From Paenibacillus oryzisoli (GTDB lineage Bacteria; Bacillota; Bacilli; Paenibacillales; NBRC-103111): a DNA stretch of 64,000 bases. The DNA lies in the NCBI RefSeq assembly GCF_001653565.1, contig NZ_LYPB01000076.1:1-64000 (forward strand). The letters run 5' to 3'. Position 1 is the stretch's first letter. Each line of letters starts with the position of its first letter. Positions 18,107 through 26,681 of this stretch are shown in pieces. The notes beneath the pieces were generated by a model, which made no database searches, was not told the origin of the DNA, and saw nothing but the letters and a program-made list of their open reading frames with translations. Position numbers and translations under genes: made by a program.

Positions 18107-18967
18107 ATGTTTATCGGGGCTCACGTAAGAACGCGAGGTGGATATTTGAATGCCGCCAAAACTGCCATTTCCATCGGTGCAAAGGCATTTCAATATTTTC
18201 CGATGAATCCTCGAAGTTTGGCAACGAAAGTTATTGATCGCAAAGATGCGAACGCGTGTGCACAATTGAGTTTGCAGCATGGCCTTCTCTCCATCGGTCA
18301 TGCTCCTTATGCATTAAATCCCGCAGCAGATGAGCATGAACGTGAAGTCATGGTTAACTTACTCAGAAATGGCCTAGATATCACAAATGCTTGTGGTTCT
18401 GCTGGCCTTGTGGTGCATTTTGGTAAATATACAGGAATAGACCCGTTACAAGGCTACAAAAATATAATACAATGTTTGAATAGAGTTACGGAGAGTTACA
18501 CAGGAGCTTCTTATATACTGCTTGAAAATCAAGCTGGTGAAGGCTCTCAATTGGGTCTGACTCTTGAAGAAATGGTGCAAGTTCGTAAACTATGCAATTC
18601 ACCTGAGAAAATTGGCTTTTGCTTAGATACTTGTCATGCTTTTGCTAGTCGTCTATGGCAAGGACCAGATTGGGCAGAGTTGGAGTTGAAGGGAGAACAG
18701 CTTGATTATTTGCCTCATCTGAAAGCTATTCATTTGAATGATTCCGTACATCCTTATGGATCACACCGTGATCGGCACGCCAACATTGGATCGGGTCATA
18801 TTGGAATTTCGAATTTTCAAAGCCTCTTACTTTCCCCTTATTTACGTGACATTCCAGTTGTTCTGGAGACAGGTGTGGGGAGTGACGGCACGCATCGGGA
18901 AGAGATTGCATTCGTAAATTCTTTGTTGGAAAGGAAATGTGAGGATGATTCATGTATACTTAGATGA
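18107..18967 (+). CDS. nfo: Endonuclease IV (deoxyribonuclease IV, Nfo)
   Basis: A zinc-dependent AP endonuclease of about 286 residues that nicks abasic sites left by DNA glycosylases. All metal-ligand motifs are visible: GHAPYALN (H about 64), VVHFGKY, LENQAGEG, CLDTCHAFA, IHLNDSVHP, HRDRHANIG and LETGVGSDGTHREE. A TTG at 18101 and the ATG at 18107 are both possible starts. The gene lies directly after the Fpg-type glycosylase gene, so the two steps of base excision repair are adjacent. Its 3' end overlaps the next gene by 23 bp. Confidence 0.92.
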   Translation: MFIGAHVRTRGGYLNAAKTAISIGAKAFQYFPMNPRSLATKVIDRKDANACAQLSLQHGLLSIGHAPYALNPAADEHEREVMVNLLRNGLDITNACGSAGLVVHFGKYTGIDPLQGYKNIIQCLNRVTESYTGASYILLENQAGEGSQLGLTLEEMVQVRKLCNSPEKIGFCLDTCHAFASRLWQGPDWAELELKGEQLDYLPHLKAIHLNDSVHPYGSHRDRHANIGSGHIGISNFQSLLLSPYLRDIPVVLETGVGSDGTHREEIAFVNSLLERKCEDDSCILR

Positions 18968-19298
18968 TTCGCGTCCTTGTCCCCGAGGATTTGTTGGAGC
19001 CAAAGATGCGCAAGAATGTATTGCATTGCTTCAGGATTGGGAAGTAGACATCTTATCTCTGGATCATGATTTGGGTTGGATGTCGAAGCAAACGGGCATG
19101 GATGTTGTCGTTTGGTTAACCCAACAACGTAAATTTCCAAGAGCCATTTATATTCATACGTCTAGCTCTATTGCGTGTACTCAGATGTATCAGATACTTT
19201 TGGCTGCCAAGCCAGATGGCATGGCGCTCTATCCACATCGTATGCCTGATGATGTATTGATGGGGGTTGCACAAGGAACCTATCCAAGTAAACTGTAA
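18945..19298 (+). CDS. Cyclic-phosphate processing receiver-like domain protein (cREC)
   Basis: A single-domain protein of 117 residues. It starts MIHVYLDDSRPCPRGF and contains LSLDHDLGWMSKQTGMDVV and a C-terminal IHTSS...M segment. This LDD/LDHDLG arrangement fits the stand-alone receiver-like family called cyclic-phosphate processing receiver (cREC), which I recall from comparative studies. The acidic residues DD and DHD could bind metal. An AAGGAA 8 bases upstream favours the ATG at 18945. It overlaps the end of nfo, so it is translated with the repair genes. Function is unknown. Confidence 0.65.
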   Translation: MIHVYLDDSRPCPRGFVGAKDAQECIALLQDWEVDILSLDHDLGWMSKQTGMDVVVWLTQQRKFPRAIYIHTSSSIACTQMYQILLAAKPDGMALYPHRMPDDVLMGVAQGTYPSKL

Positions 19299-19317
19299 TG
19301 TGAAAGGAAACGAACTT

Positions 19318-20091
19318 ATGATTTATTTATCCGGTATTCATTTTATACGTGGAGAACGCCATATTTTAAACGAAGTGAATGTACATATCGAATCCGGTGA
19401 ACACTGGGTATTGCTAGGTCGTAATGGCTCTGGTAAAACAACGCTGCTTGAAATGATGAATGGTTATGAATTTCCAAGTCGTGGCACTGTCGATGTGCTC
19501 GGGAATCGGTACGGTCAATGTGATGTACGGGAAGTTCGTAAGAAGATTGGTTATATTTCTCAATCTCTCTTTGAAAAATTAAATGGAATTGATCCAGTGC
19601 TGGAAGTTGTTGCAACTGGTGAATACGCTTATTTGCGATTCTATCAAGAAATTCCTCAAGAAGTGAAAGACAGAGCGATGGATATGCTTACTCGTGTGCG
19701 TATCCCGCATCTGGCAGACCAACCTTTGGGGAGCCTTTCGCAAGGCGAACGTAAGAAGGTAATGCTTGCAAGATCCTTGATGAGTAAGCCAGCGATCCTC
19801 GTTATGGATGAGCCTGCGGCCGGCTTGGATTTGTTTGAGCGTGAGCGCTTCTTAGCTGACGTTAATGAGCTTAGTCAACAAAATGTAACGGTCGTTTATG
19901 TCACTCATCACATCGAAGAAATCATGCCATTATTTACGCATGTTGCAATAATCGAACAAGGTGAATTAATTGCCACTGGACGCAAGGAAGATGTCTTGAC
20001 ACCTGAGAATATATATAAGGCTTTCGGTATACATGTCACTTTGGAATGGTTCCAAGATCGCCCTTGGATCAAGGTAATTGAGGACAAATAA
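19318..20091 (+). CDS. ABC transporter ATP-binding protein (YlmA-like)
   Basis: A 257-residue ABC ATPase. Walker A is GRNGSGKT (about 33-40), the signature is LSQGERKK, Walker B is ILVMDEPAAGLDL, and the switch His is in YVTHHIEE. The arrangement resembles the YlmA/molybdate-iron type of cytoplasmic ATPase. No permease or binding protein gene is adjacent, so the partner is unknown. The AAAGGA upstream supports the ATG at 19318; an earlier frame start at 19267 lies inside the previous gene and is rejected. Confidence 0.82.
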   Translation: MIYLSGIHFIRGERHILNEVNVHIESGEHWVLLGRNGSGKTTLLEMMNGYEFPSRGTVDVLGNRYGQCDVREVRKKIGYISQSLFEKLNGIDPVLEVVATGEYAYLRFYQEIPQEVKDRAMDMLTRVRIPHLADQPLGSLSQGERKKVMLARSLMSKPAILVMDEPAAGLDLFERERFLADVNELSQQNVTVVYVTHHIEEIMPLFTHVAIIEQGELIATGRKEDVLTPENIYKAFGIHVTLEWFQDRPWIKVIEDK

Positions 20092-20144
20092 AATTGTTTT
20101 GTAAGATAGCGAAAACGACTGTAGAATACTCAAAGGATGCGGCT

Positions 20145-21182
20145 ATGACACAATTAACGACCTATATTGGAACCTCGAATCATGGGTTCGCCCAATATGC
20201 GCAGGACGAACTGCGTAAGTTATTTCCACTTACGAAATTTACATTATTGGTACCAACAGAAGTGTTTTATTTTCAGGTACCTGAAGATACGACGGATGTT
20301 ATTTCAACCATTCATGAGAACGAACCTATTTTTCTGCGACATGTACAACCCGTTCATCAGGAATGGGAGCTTAGTCGCACAGATGCTGATATTGCCCATT
20401 TGGCATCTTGGACTCGTGAAGCGTATGCTGCTGGATTGTTTAGTTACGGCGAGAAGATTGCTACGCAAATTCGAAAGGAAGAGCGGGCAGATGTGCCTTA
20501 CGCACCATTTGCAATTAAAGCAGCCATTGACGAAATTCTAACTTCGGAATGTGGAGGGGAACCTGTGGTCCGCTATGCAGACCATATTATTTCGGTTTAC
20601 ATAAGCGCCAAGAAGCTCTACATTGGCATTTCGAAGCCAACTGACAACTTATCAGATTGGTCTGGTGGAGCGATTCGTTTCATGAAAGAAGAAGATCAAA
20701 TCTCACGTGCCAAATTTAAACTCTTGGAAGCTGAGCAAAGGTTCGGTATTGATTTCAGCGTCGCTCGGAAAGCGATTGATATTGGAGCAGCGCCTGGTGG
20801 ATGGACGTCGTTATTGCTTGAGCGTGGATTGAAAGTGACAGCGATTGACCCAGCGGCGATGAATCCCCGTCTACTTGGCAATCCATTGTTGACATTCCTG
20901 AAGAAAAATGCGAACGATGTGAAACTACGTGAAAATGAGTTTGATTTACTAGTCTGTGACATGAGCTGGGATCCGCGGCAGATGGGCCGTCTTGTATCGG
21001 ATTTACTGTTCTCCCTGCAAAGTGGCGGAACCGCGATCGTGACCGTAAAGCTCATGCATAAGAAACCGTTTCAAACGGTTCGTGAAATTCTTCGCATTTT
21101 TGAAGACTCACTCTTCCTGTTGAAGGCGAAACAGTTATTTCATAATCGGGAAGAATTGACACTTTATTTGCAGAAGATATAA
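20145..21182 (+). CDS. SAM-dependent methyltransferase, RlmM/FtsJ-like
   Basis: A protein of 345 residues. The C-terminal Rossmann-type domain has the SAM-binding motif DIGAAPGGWT (about 211-220), then AIDPAAMNP, LLVCDMSWDP and TVKLMHKK. This K/D/K order matches the FtsJ-like ribose 2'-O-methyltransferases such as RlmM of 23S rRNA. The N-terminal part (about 1-170) could be the RNA-binding portion. An AAAGGA supports the ATG at 20145. The target RNA cannot be read from the sequence. Confidence 0.78.
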   Translation: MTQLTTYIGTSNHGFAQYAQDELRKLFPLTKFTLLVPTEVFYFQVPEDTTDVISTIHENEPIFLRHVQPVHQEWELSRTDADIAHLASWTREAYAAGLFSYGEKIATQIRKEERADVPYAPFAIKAAIDEILTSECGGEPVVRYADHIISVYISAKKLYIGISKPTDNLSDWSGGAIRFMKEEDQISRAKFKLLEAEQRFGIDFSVARKAIDIGAAPGGWTSLLLERGLKVTAIDPAAMNPRLLGNPLLTFLKKNANDVKLRENEFDLLVCDMSWDPRQMGRLVSDLLFSLQSGGTAIVTVKLMHKKPFQTVREILRIFEDSLFLLKAKQLFHNREELTLYLQKI

Positions 21183-21212
21183 AAATACGAGAAAATAGCT
21201 AGATTTTCCAAT

Positions 21213-21266
21213 CCCCCTCCCTTATAATCTTAAGCATTACTGCTTAGATGGAAGAGGGGGTTTTTT
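21213..21266 (+). terminator. Terminator after the methyltransferase gene
   Basis: CCCCCTC (21213-21219) pairs with GAGGGGG (21254-21260) over a loop of 34 bases, followed by TTTTTT. A TATAAT (21223-21228) inside the loop could be the -10 element of the downstream kinase gene, so terminator and promoter may overlap. Confidence 0.65.
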
Positions 21267-21273
21267 ATTTATT

Positions 21274-22917
21274 GTGAAGTCTAAACCACAGTGGCAAGGC
21301 TCAATTGTAGGAGGGAGATACGAACTTGTATCTATGCTCGGACAAGGCGGCATGAGTCAGGTATATCTTGCGAGGGATAAGAAGTTAAAGGGTAAGCGTT
21401 GGGCAGTGAAAGAGGTTATGTGCGTAGATTCCGATGAGACAGCATTCGTAGAAGAAGCGGAAATGCTAGCCAAACTCGGGCATGCGCAACTCCCTCAGTT
21501 AGTAGATTATTTTATAACTGAAGATGGAAAAGGCTACCTAGTCATGGACTATATCGAAGGTCCAACACTACAGGATTTATTTGAAAAGAACCATCGTGAA
21601 CTACCTGTGACACTAATCGTTCAAATTGCCTTTCAGTTACTTGATATTTTCCACTACCTGCACACATTTCAGCCCCGACCTATCATTTACCGTGATCTTA
21701 AGCCTTCCAACGTCATGATTAACCAACATCATCAAGTCCGATTAATTGATTTTGGCGTAGCCAGACAGTTTAAACAAGGGCAATCTTCCGATACGATGCA
21801 GATGGGCACAATTGGTTTCGCTGCACCTGAACAATACCTAGGACAGCAAACAGATGCTCGAACAGACCTGTATACACTCGGCTCTATGTTATATTATTTA
21901 TTGTCTGGTGGTCACTATGTCTATAGCAAGGCCAAGCCTCTGGAACTGAGGCGGGATGAGATACCAGAAACTTTGCGTACAACGATTCATTTTCTTCTGC
22001 AAGATCAACCTCAGAACCGCTGTCAAACCGCCATGGAAGTAAAGCTAAGACTTCGTTCTTTAACCCCAGAAGCCGATCTGCACGTTACCGATTCACAAAT
22101 CCAAACCACCGCACAACAGTCAAATATAAGTGATAAATTAATTGTCATTGGCGGGTTATTCGCAGGTGTTGGTGCAACTTTCACTGCGATTACGCTAGCC
22201 AGAATACTGCATGCGCTTCAAATTCCCAATGCGCTAGTTGAACAGCCGACAATAGAGCCTGATTTATATATGTTATTGTATGGCGATCGACATGCACCAA
22301 GCCCGTATATGTTTCCTTCCGATCACTTATGTAACCCCTCTTCAACTTACACTTCACCATGGCTCAACGGTTTCACCACTTGGGCACCTATTAATCCTGA
22401 TGGTTTTCAAGGTACATGGCAGGCTTCTCATGCGTTCAAGCTTCTGCATATGCTCAAAAAGCCGATCATCCTATGGGACGTATCGACGCAGTGGGAGCAT
22501 CCTACAGTAGAGGAGCTTTGTTATAGTGCGGATGAAATAATCGTCATTGTAGATAGTTCGCCTGGCAAATGTGATCGCCCTCGCTCGCGTCAACGAATAG
22601 AGAAGTTCGCTTCCTACCAGCAGCGAGGGAAGAGAGTGCACTACATCGCTAATGGTTTGTTACCTCCGCACCTTCATGGAGAGTGGCTAGACTCGCTCCC
22701 GGCAAAACCTTTGTGTACTATGCCCCTAATAGCAAGATCCGAGGTCGTGCAAGCGGTGTGGAAGGGGGAATGCATTCAAGATCAACCACTGTATTTGGAG
22801 GGGTTTTATGAAGCATTGAAACCATTGCTTAGCAAGATTCTCCCGGAAGAAAACCTCAATCAATTCACTCTACATCCCAGAAAGTCGCTATTTTCTCGAT
22901 TTAATAAGCGCGGTTAG
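21274..22917 (+). CDS. Serine/threonine protein kinase with degenerate MinD-like C-terminal domain
   Basis: A protein of 547 residues. Residues 1 to about 265 form a Hanks-type kinase: glycine loop GQGGMSQV, ATP-binding Lys46 (WAVKEVM), catalytic loop YRDLKPSN (Asp about 141) and DFG (Asp about 159). There are no PASTA repeats. The second half resembles a P-loop SIMIBI/MinD fold. GGLFAGVGATFTAITLA sits where the deviant Walker A should be, but the catalytic Lys is missing. ILWDVS and ADEIIVIVDSS sit at the Walker B and following strand positions. An alternative is that the hydrophobic segment at about 290-312 is a transmembrane helix. Start is GTG at 21274. Located about 1.4 kb before the Tad locus; control of that system is inference. 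Confidence 0.82.
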   Translation: MKSKPQWQGSIVGGRYELVSMLGQGGMSQVYLARDKKLKGKRWAVKEVMCVDSDETAFVEEAEMLAKLGHAQLPQLVDYFITEDGKGYLVMDYIEGPTLQDLFEKNHRELPVTLIVQIAFQLLDIFHYLHTFQPRPIIYRDLKPSNVMINQHHQVRLIDFGVARQFKQGQSSDTMQMGTIGFAAPEQYLGQQTDARTDLYTLGSMLYYLLSGGHYVYSKAKPLELRRDEIPETLRTTIHFLLQDQPQNRCQTAMEVKLRLRSLTPEADLHVTDSQIQTTAQQSNISDKLIVIGGLFAGVGATFTAITLARILHALQIPNALVEQPTIEPDLYMLLYGDRHAPSPYMFPSDHLCNPSSTYTSPWLNGFTTWAPINPDGFQGTWQASHAFKLLHMLKKPIILWDVSTQWEHPTVEELCYSADEIIVIVDSSPGKCDRPRSRQRIEKFASYQQRGKRVHYIANGLLPPHLHGEWLDSLPAKPLCTMPLIARSEVVQAVWKGECIQDQPLYLEGFYEALKPLLSKILPEENLNQFTLHPRKSLFSRFNKRG

Positions 22918-23389
22918 TATTTTTATTTAACTGATAAATCGTCCAAGCTAGCAGAGTAGCGAAACATGACCATAATAAGTAAGGGACCAATAGCCAAGCA
23001 GCAAGTTTGGAATACGGAATGGTTGCGCAAATCAACAAAAAGGTGGATATAGCCACAATAGCGGAATCAATGAAAGCAAGACGCAGGTTCTTTAATTTAA
23101 ATTCGAAAAAGGTGAATGCTTGGTTAGCCAAGTAATTAATCAATAATATCAATACATAGCCGTAGGTTGCTTCTTGAAATCCATCGGTTTTGGTGTAGAC
23201 AATGGCGACAGATGCTGAAATTAACGCATATAAGATCGCCCAGACGATTCCGAATAGCTTAGCTGGTGGATTCCAGCTTGGTTTCTTTAGAGTGGCATAA
23301 TAACTCAGATCTGTTGGGAATAATACGCCTGAAATTGAAAAGAGCGCATAGGTAATCAAGAACACTGTGATAAACGTAAACATATACAA
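22901..23389 (-). CDS. tspO: TspO/MBR family tryptophan-rich sensory protein
   Basis: A 162-residue membrane protein with five predicted transmembrane helices. The family segment LKKPSWNPPAKLFGIVWAIL is present, followed by aromatic-rich helices (YLLWSCFATLLAWTIYQLN at the end). TspO homologues bind porphyrins and cholesterol-like ligands and affect tetrapyrrole and stress responses. The gene is convergent with the kinase gene and overlaps its 3' end by 17 bp. An AGGAGG lies before the ATG on the minus strand. Confidence 0.88.
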   Translation of the reverse strand: MYMFTFITVFLITYALFSISGVLFPTDLSYYATLKKPSWNPPAKLFGIVWAILYALISASVAIVYTKTDGFQEATYGYVLILLINYLANQAFTFFEFKLKNLRLAFIDSAIVAISTFLLICATIPYSKLAAWLLVPYLLWSCFATLLAWTIYQLNKNTNRAY

Positions 23390-23515
23390 ACACCTCCTAT
23401 AGATATATGGGCTTGTATTACTATATTACACGCTTGGCATAAGTTATAACCAAATCCAGCCAAAAGTATGATATGATGAGTCATATTTTGCATGAGATAA
23501 ATAGGGGGAACAGAT

Positions 23516-24028
23516 ATGGAACAGCGATATTCCAGAGAATCGAGATGTTTCAAAACATCACGCATATTTCCAACGGATGTAAATAATCATAATACGCTTT
23601 TTGGTGGAAAACTGATGTCTTATATTGATGATATTGCCTCAATAGCCGCGCATAAGCATTGTCGAAGATCTGTTGTGACGGCCTCTACGGATTCTGTTGA
23701 CTTTTTGTCGCCGATTCATACTTCGGATTCTGTCTGTTTAGAATCTTTAGTGACGTGGACAGGTAAAAGCTCGATGGAAGTTTTCGTTAAGGTTGTAACA
23801 GAGGATTTGAAATCTGGTTCTAGAAAAATTGCAGCGACATCCTTTCTAACTTTTGTTGCTTTAGATGAAAATAAAGTGCCTGTGGAAGTGCCAGATGTCA
23901 TTCCTGAAACAGAAGAAGAGAAGAAGCTTCACGAATCTGCACCACATCGAGCTGAGATGAGACGTATACGACGTGTAGAGAGTAAGAAGCTCGCTAGTTT
24001 CTTCACAATGAAATATCCTTGGGAATAA
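23516..24028 (+). CDS. Acyl-CoA thioesterase (hotdog fold, YkhA-like)
   Basis: A 170-residue hotdog-fold protein that hydrolyses acyl-CoA. The conserved start NHNTLFGGKLMSYIDDIASIAA contains the catalytic-type N/D positions, and RSVVTASTDSVDFLSP is the other family motif. A paralogue with the same motifs lies at 51380. GGGGGA precedes the ATG. The gene is followed by a promoter and a terminator, see 24034-24140. Confidence 0.87.
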   Translation: MEQRYSRESRCFKTSRIFPTDVNNHNTLFGGKLMSYIDDIASIAAHKHCRRSVVTASTDSVDFLSPIHTSDSVCLESLVTWTGKSSMEVFVKVVTEDLKSGSRKIAATSFLTFVALDENKVPVEVPDVIPETEEEKKLHESAPHRAEMRRIRRVESKKLASFFTMKYPWE

Positions 24029-24033
24029 AGGTA

Positions 24034-24061
24034 TTGATTTATTGGGAAAATGTGGTACAAT
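24034..24061 (+). promoter_or_regulatory. Promoter for a leader RNA ahead of the Tad locus
   Basis: TTGATT (24034-24039) and TACAAT (24056-24061) with a 16-bp spacer form a good sigma-A-type promoter. It lies just after the thioesterase stop codon, so transcription would start near 24068 and run into the hairpin at 24089. Confidence 0.6.
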
Positions 24062-24088
24062 TTGAATAATTGAAAATCGGACAAGCGG

Positions 24089-24140
24089 AAGCACCGCTGA
24101 TCGTAGAGTTTTATCTCTATCATCAGCGCGTGCTTTTTTT
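24089..24140 (+). terminator. Strong terminator or attenuator upstream of the Tad locus
   Basis: AAGCAC-C-GCTGAT (24089-24101) pairs with ATCAGC-GC-GTGCTT (24122-24135), with an inner TAGAG/CTCTA stem and a run of eight T. An alternative small hairpin, GCGG(24085-24088)/CCGC(24094-24097), would use bases of the 5' arm and could act as an antiterminator. With the promoter at 24034 it defines a short RNA of about 70 nt. Confidence 0.8.
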
Positions 24141-24170
24141 TGTTTTTCCGAGGAGGATAGGAGGTAAAGT

Positions 24171-24266
24171 ATGAAGGGTGGAACAATAACCCGAATAGCA
24201 ATCGTACTCGCTGTTATGGGTTGTGTACTTATTGGCAATGGTGTGTACGCGAATTTCGCTGGATAG
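24171..24266 (+). CDS. 31-residue membrane peptide ahead of tadZ
   Basis: The ATG at 24171 is preceded by two GGAGG motifs, a very strong ribosome binding site. It encodes a 31-residue peptide with basic residues, a hydrophobic stretch (IAIVLAVMGCVLIGNGVYA) and a short end. It is either a small single-span membrane protein or a signal peptide. It lies 38 bp before tadZ and after the attenuator. I recognise no family. Confidence 0.6.
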   Translation: MKGGTITRIAIVLAVMGCVLIGNGVYANFAG

Positions 24267-24304
24267 CGAAAGTTTGTGAATATTTGTGAGAGGGAGATAT
24301 GGAG

Positions 24305-25441
24305 ATGAACAAACTTGAATTGTATGTCTTAGATGACGACATGGTTTATGCTGAACGATTAGCGGTATTCATTCGGGGGACGGAATTCGCTGAACGCGTG
24401 CAAGTTAAACTTTTCTCACAGATGGAACTTCTCTTGCAGGTTGTAAAGGACCCGAATCTCAAGGGAGTGCTATTGATTTCGGAAGCTTTTTACCCGTTAT
24501 TGCAGCAGTATCGAACTTCATTAAAAAAAATATTTTTGAGTCAACTTATTCGGAACTCCGATTCACTAGAAACAGTCCATCCTTTTTTATTCCGCTTTCA
24601 GCCGCTGCATGAGTTAATCTTACATATTGAAGTTTTATATTCGGACAAATCTCCGTCCATCTCTGGCTGGTCACGATCCAATCGCACACGTGTAATATCG
24701 GTTTACAGTAGTAGTGGCAATGCAGGTAAATCGATCACAGCAATTCATATGGCGAAACAGTTGGCTTTTCGTGGCGAACGTGTACTGTATCTAAGTTTGG
24801 AATCCACTAGCCCAGCTTCACAATGGTTGCAGGGGGAATCGGGACGATTATCACAGCTCCTCTATTATTTGAAGGAATCATCGGAGTTAATCGGACCGAA
24901 GTTAGCGCTACTCAAATCGCATGATCCTACTCGAGGGTTTGATTATTTAACACCACTTGAGCAAATGCGAGAGATGCAAGAAATGAGTGGTGAGCAAGTG
25001 AAGAAACTCCTAGCTGCAATCGTTGATTTATCACTCTACGATACCCTTATCGTTGATCTTGAAACGTCTATTCATCCCAGAATCATTAAGAGTTTGGAAC
25101 AGAGCGATGCGATTATTTGGCTTATCCAAGATGATTGGAATGACGCTTTTAGAACCAAGTCGTTGTTAAAACAAATGAGCGCGCTCTCCGACATACATTT
25201 TGTCATGACGAGCTATAGAGGGCAGGGGACACCAACCAATTCCATTGATTTTCTTGGCAAAGAATTGACCTTCAAGCTTCCTTATATTCCTGAATGGAAA
25301 ATGATGAGTTCGGCAGAACAAGTTTGGCAATCTGAGATATTTTCAGAACAAGTCTATCTCATGCTCCAAGCTGTGTGTAAGGTGACTGGGGGTATTTCCA
25401 AGGAAGGAGCTCAATTGTATCTTGAATCCAGAGCTGTTTAA
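24305..25441 (+). CDS. tadZ: TadZ/CpaE-like localisation ATPase with pseudo-receiver domain
   Basis: A protein of about 378 residues. Residues 1-115 resemble a response-regulator receiver (VLDDDMVYAERL), but the phosphorylatable Asp position reads LLISEAF, so it is probably an unphosphorylated pseudo-receiver as in known TadZ/CpaE. From about 130 there is a MinD/ParA-type ATPase. The P-loop is SSSGNAGKSITA, which keeps GKS but lacks the usual signature Lys. TLIVDLETS and AIIWLIQDD follow. These proteins place Tad machinery at the cell pole. A GGGAG supports the ATG at 24305 over the ATG at 24299. It overlaps tadA by 20 bp. Confidence 0.82.
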   Translation: MNKLELYVLDDDMVYAERLAVFIRGTEFAERVQVKLFSQMELLLQVVKDPNLKGVLLISEAFYPLLQQYRTSLKKIFLSQLIRNSDSLETVHPFLFRFQPLHELILHIEVLYSDKSPSISGWSRSNRTRVISVYSSSGNAGKSITAIHMAKQLAFRGERVLYLSLESTSPASQWLQGESGRLSQLLYYLKESSELIGPKLALLKSHDPTRGFDYLTPLEQMREMQEMSGEQVKKLLAAIVDLSLYDTLIVDLETSIHPRIIKSLEQSDAIIWLIQDDWNDAFRTKSLLKQMSALSDIHFVMTSYRGQGTPTNSIDFLGKELTFKLPYIPEWKMMSSAEQVWQSEIFSEQVYLMLQAVCKVTGGISKEGAQLYLESRAV

Positions 25442-26681
25442 CGAATTAAAGAGAGAGATCAAGGAAAATCTCGATCTCACACATGAGCTTAGTGATGCAC
25501 AGTTATTGGGGCATATCGAAGAAACCATCTTTCGCACGGCGAGTGTGCTAAGTTGGACTTCAAATGAAATTCATATCGGCGTTAAGCGTATTTTCGATAC
25601 CTTTCGAGGCTTGGATATTCTCCAACCGCTGATCGACGATCCAACAGTCACAGAAATTATGGTAAATGGACATACGTGTATTTTCTTTGAACGGATGGGT
25701 GCCGTTGAGCGATACCCTTATGAAATTGAAAGCGCCGAGAAGCTGGAAGATTTAATTCAAATGATTGTCTCCAAAGTGAATCGAATTGTCAATCAAGCCA
25801 CACCTATTGTGGACGCTCGCTTGAAAGACGGTTCCCGTGTAAGTATCGTGCTTCCACCTGCCTCTCTCAGTGGTCCAACGCTAACCATTCGTAAATTTCC
25901 TGCTAAACCACTTCAAATGTCAGATTTGATACGTATGAATAGCATTTCTATTGAAGCGGCGGAAATGCTTCGGATCATGGTTGAGGCAGGTTTCAATCTA
26001 TTCATAGGTGGAGGAACAGGCTCAGGTAAAACAACCTTTCTCAATGCTTTGAGTGCGTGGATTCCTGGGCATGAACGTGTCATTACGATCGAAGATTCAG
26101 CGGAGCTACAGATCCAAACCGTACCGAATTTAGTCCGCATGGAGACGAGAAATGTCAATACGGAAGGCAAAGGCGAGATCACAATGCGAGAATTGATTCG
26201 TTCTTCGCTACGGATGCGTCCTAATCGCATTATTGTTGGAGAGGTGCGTGGTGCTGAAGCGTTAGATATGCTGGCAGCAATGAATACGGGGCATGATGGC
26301 AGCTTAAGTACCGGCCACGCGAATACCTCACAGGACATGCTCAGCAGATTGGAAACGATGGTACTCAGTGCGGCTCCGCTCCCTATTGAAGTTATCCGTA
26401 AGCAGATTGCCTCAGCTCTTGATGTCATTGTACATGTATCGCGGATGCGGGATCGATCACGCAAAGTGACTGAGATTCACCAAGTCATTGGGATGAAGGA
26501 TGGTGAAGTCCAACTGCAACCGCTGTTTCTCTTCGAGGAGAGTGGCGAGTCGCCTGAAGGTAAACTGCTTGGAACGCTCCGTTATACGGGCCAGTCAATT
26601 GCCAATATGCACAAGCTCCAAATGGCAGGCAAGCAGCTTCCGAGTTGGTTTGTCCGTCACGAGGCAGGTGATGCAGGTTGA
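25422..26681 (+). CDS. tadA: Tad pilus secretion ATPase TadA/CpaF
   Basis: A 419-residue hexameric ATPase of the type II/IV secretion superfamily that drives Flp pilus assembly. The N-terminal part carries ILQPLIDDPTVTEIMVNG, the CpaF signature. Walker A is GGGTGSGKT (about 196-204), with VITIEDSAELQ and RPNRIIVGEVRGAEA (Walker B) and STGHANT (His box) downstream. Start is TTG at 25422, with GGAAGGAG 12 bases upstream, inside the end of tadZ. The tadB start overlaps its stop. Confidence 0.92.
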   Translation: MNPELFNELKREIKENLDLTHELSDAQLLGHIEETIFRTASVLSWTSNEIHIGVKRIFDTFRGLDILQPLIDDPTVTEIMVNGHTCIFFERMGAVERYPYEIESAEKLEDLIQMIVSKVNRIVNQATPIVDARLKDGSRVSIVLPPASLSGPTLTIRKFPAKPLQMSDLIRMNSISIEAAEMLRIMVEAGFNLFIGGGTGSGKTTFLNALSAWIPGHERVITIEDSAELQIQTVPNLVRMETRNVNTEGKGEITMRELIRSSLRMRPNRIIVGEVRGAEALDMLAAMNTGHDGSLSTGHANTSQDMLSRLETMVLSAAPLPIEVIRKQIASALDVIVHVSRMRDRSRKVTEIHQVIGMKDGEVQLQPLFLFEESGESPEGKLLGTLRYTGQSIANMHKLQMAGKQLPSWFVRHEAGDAG

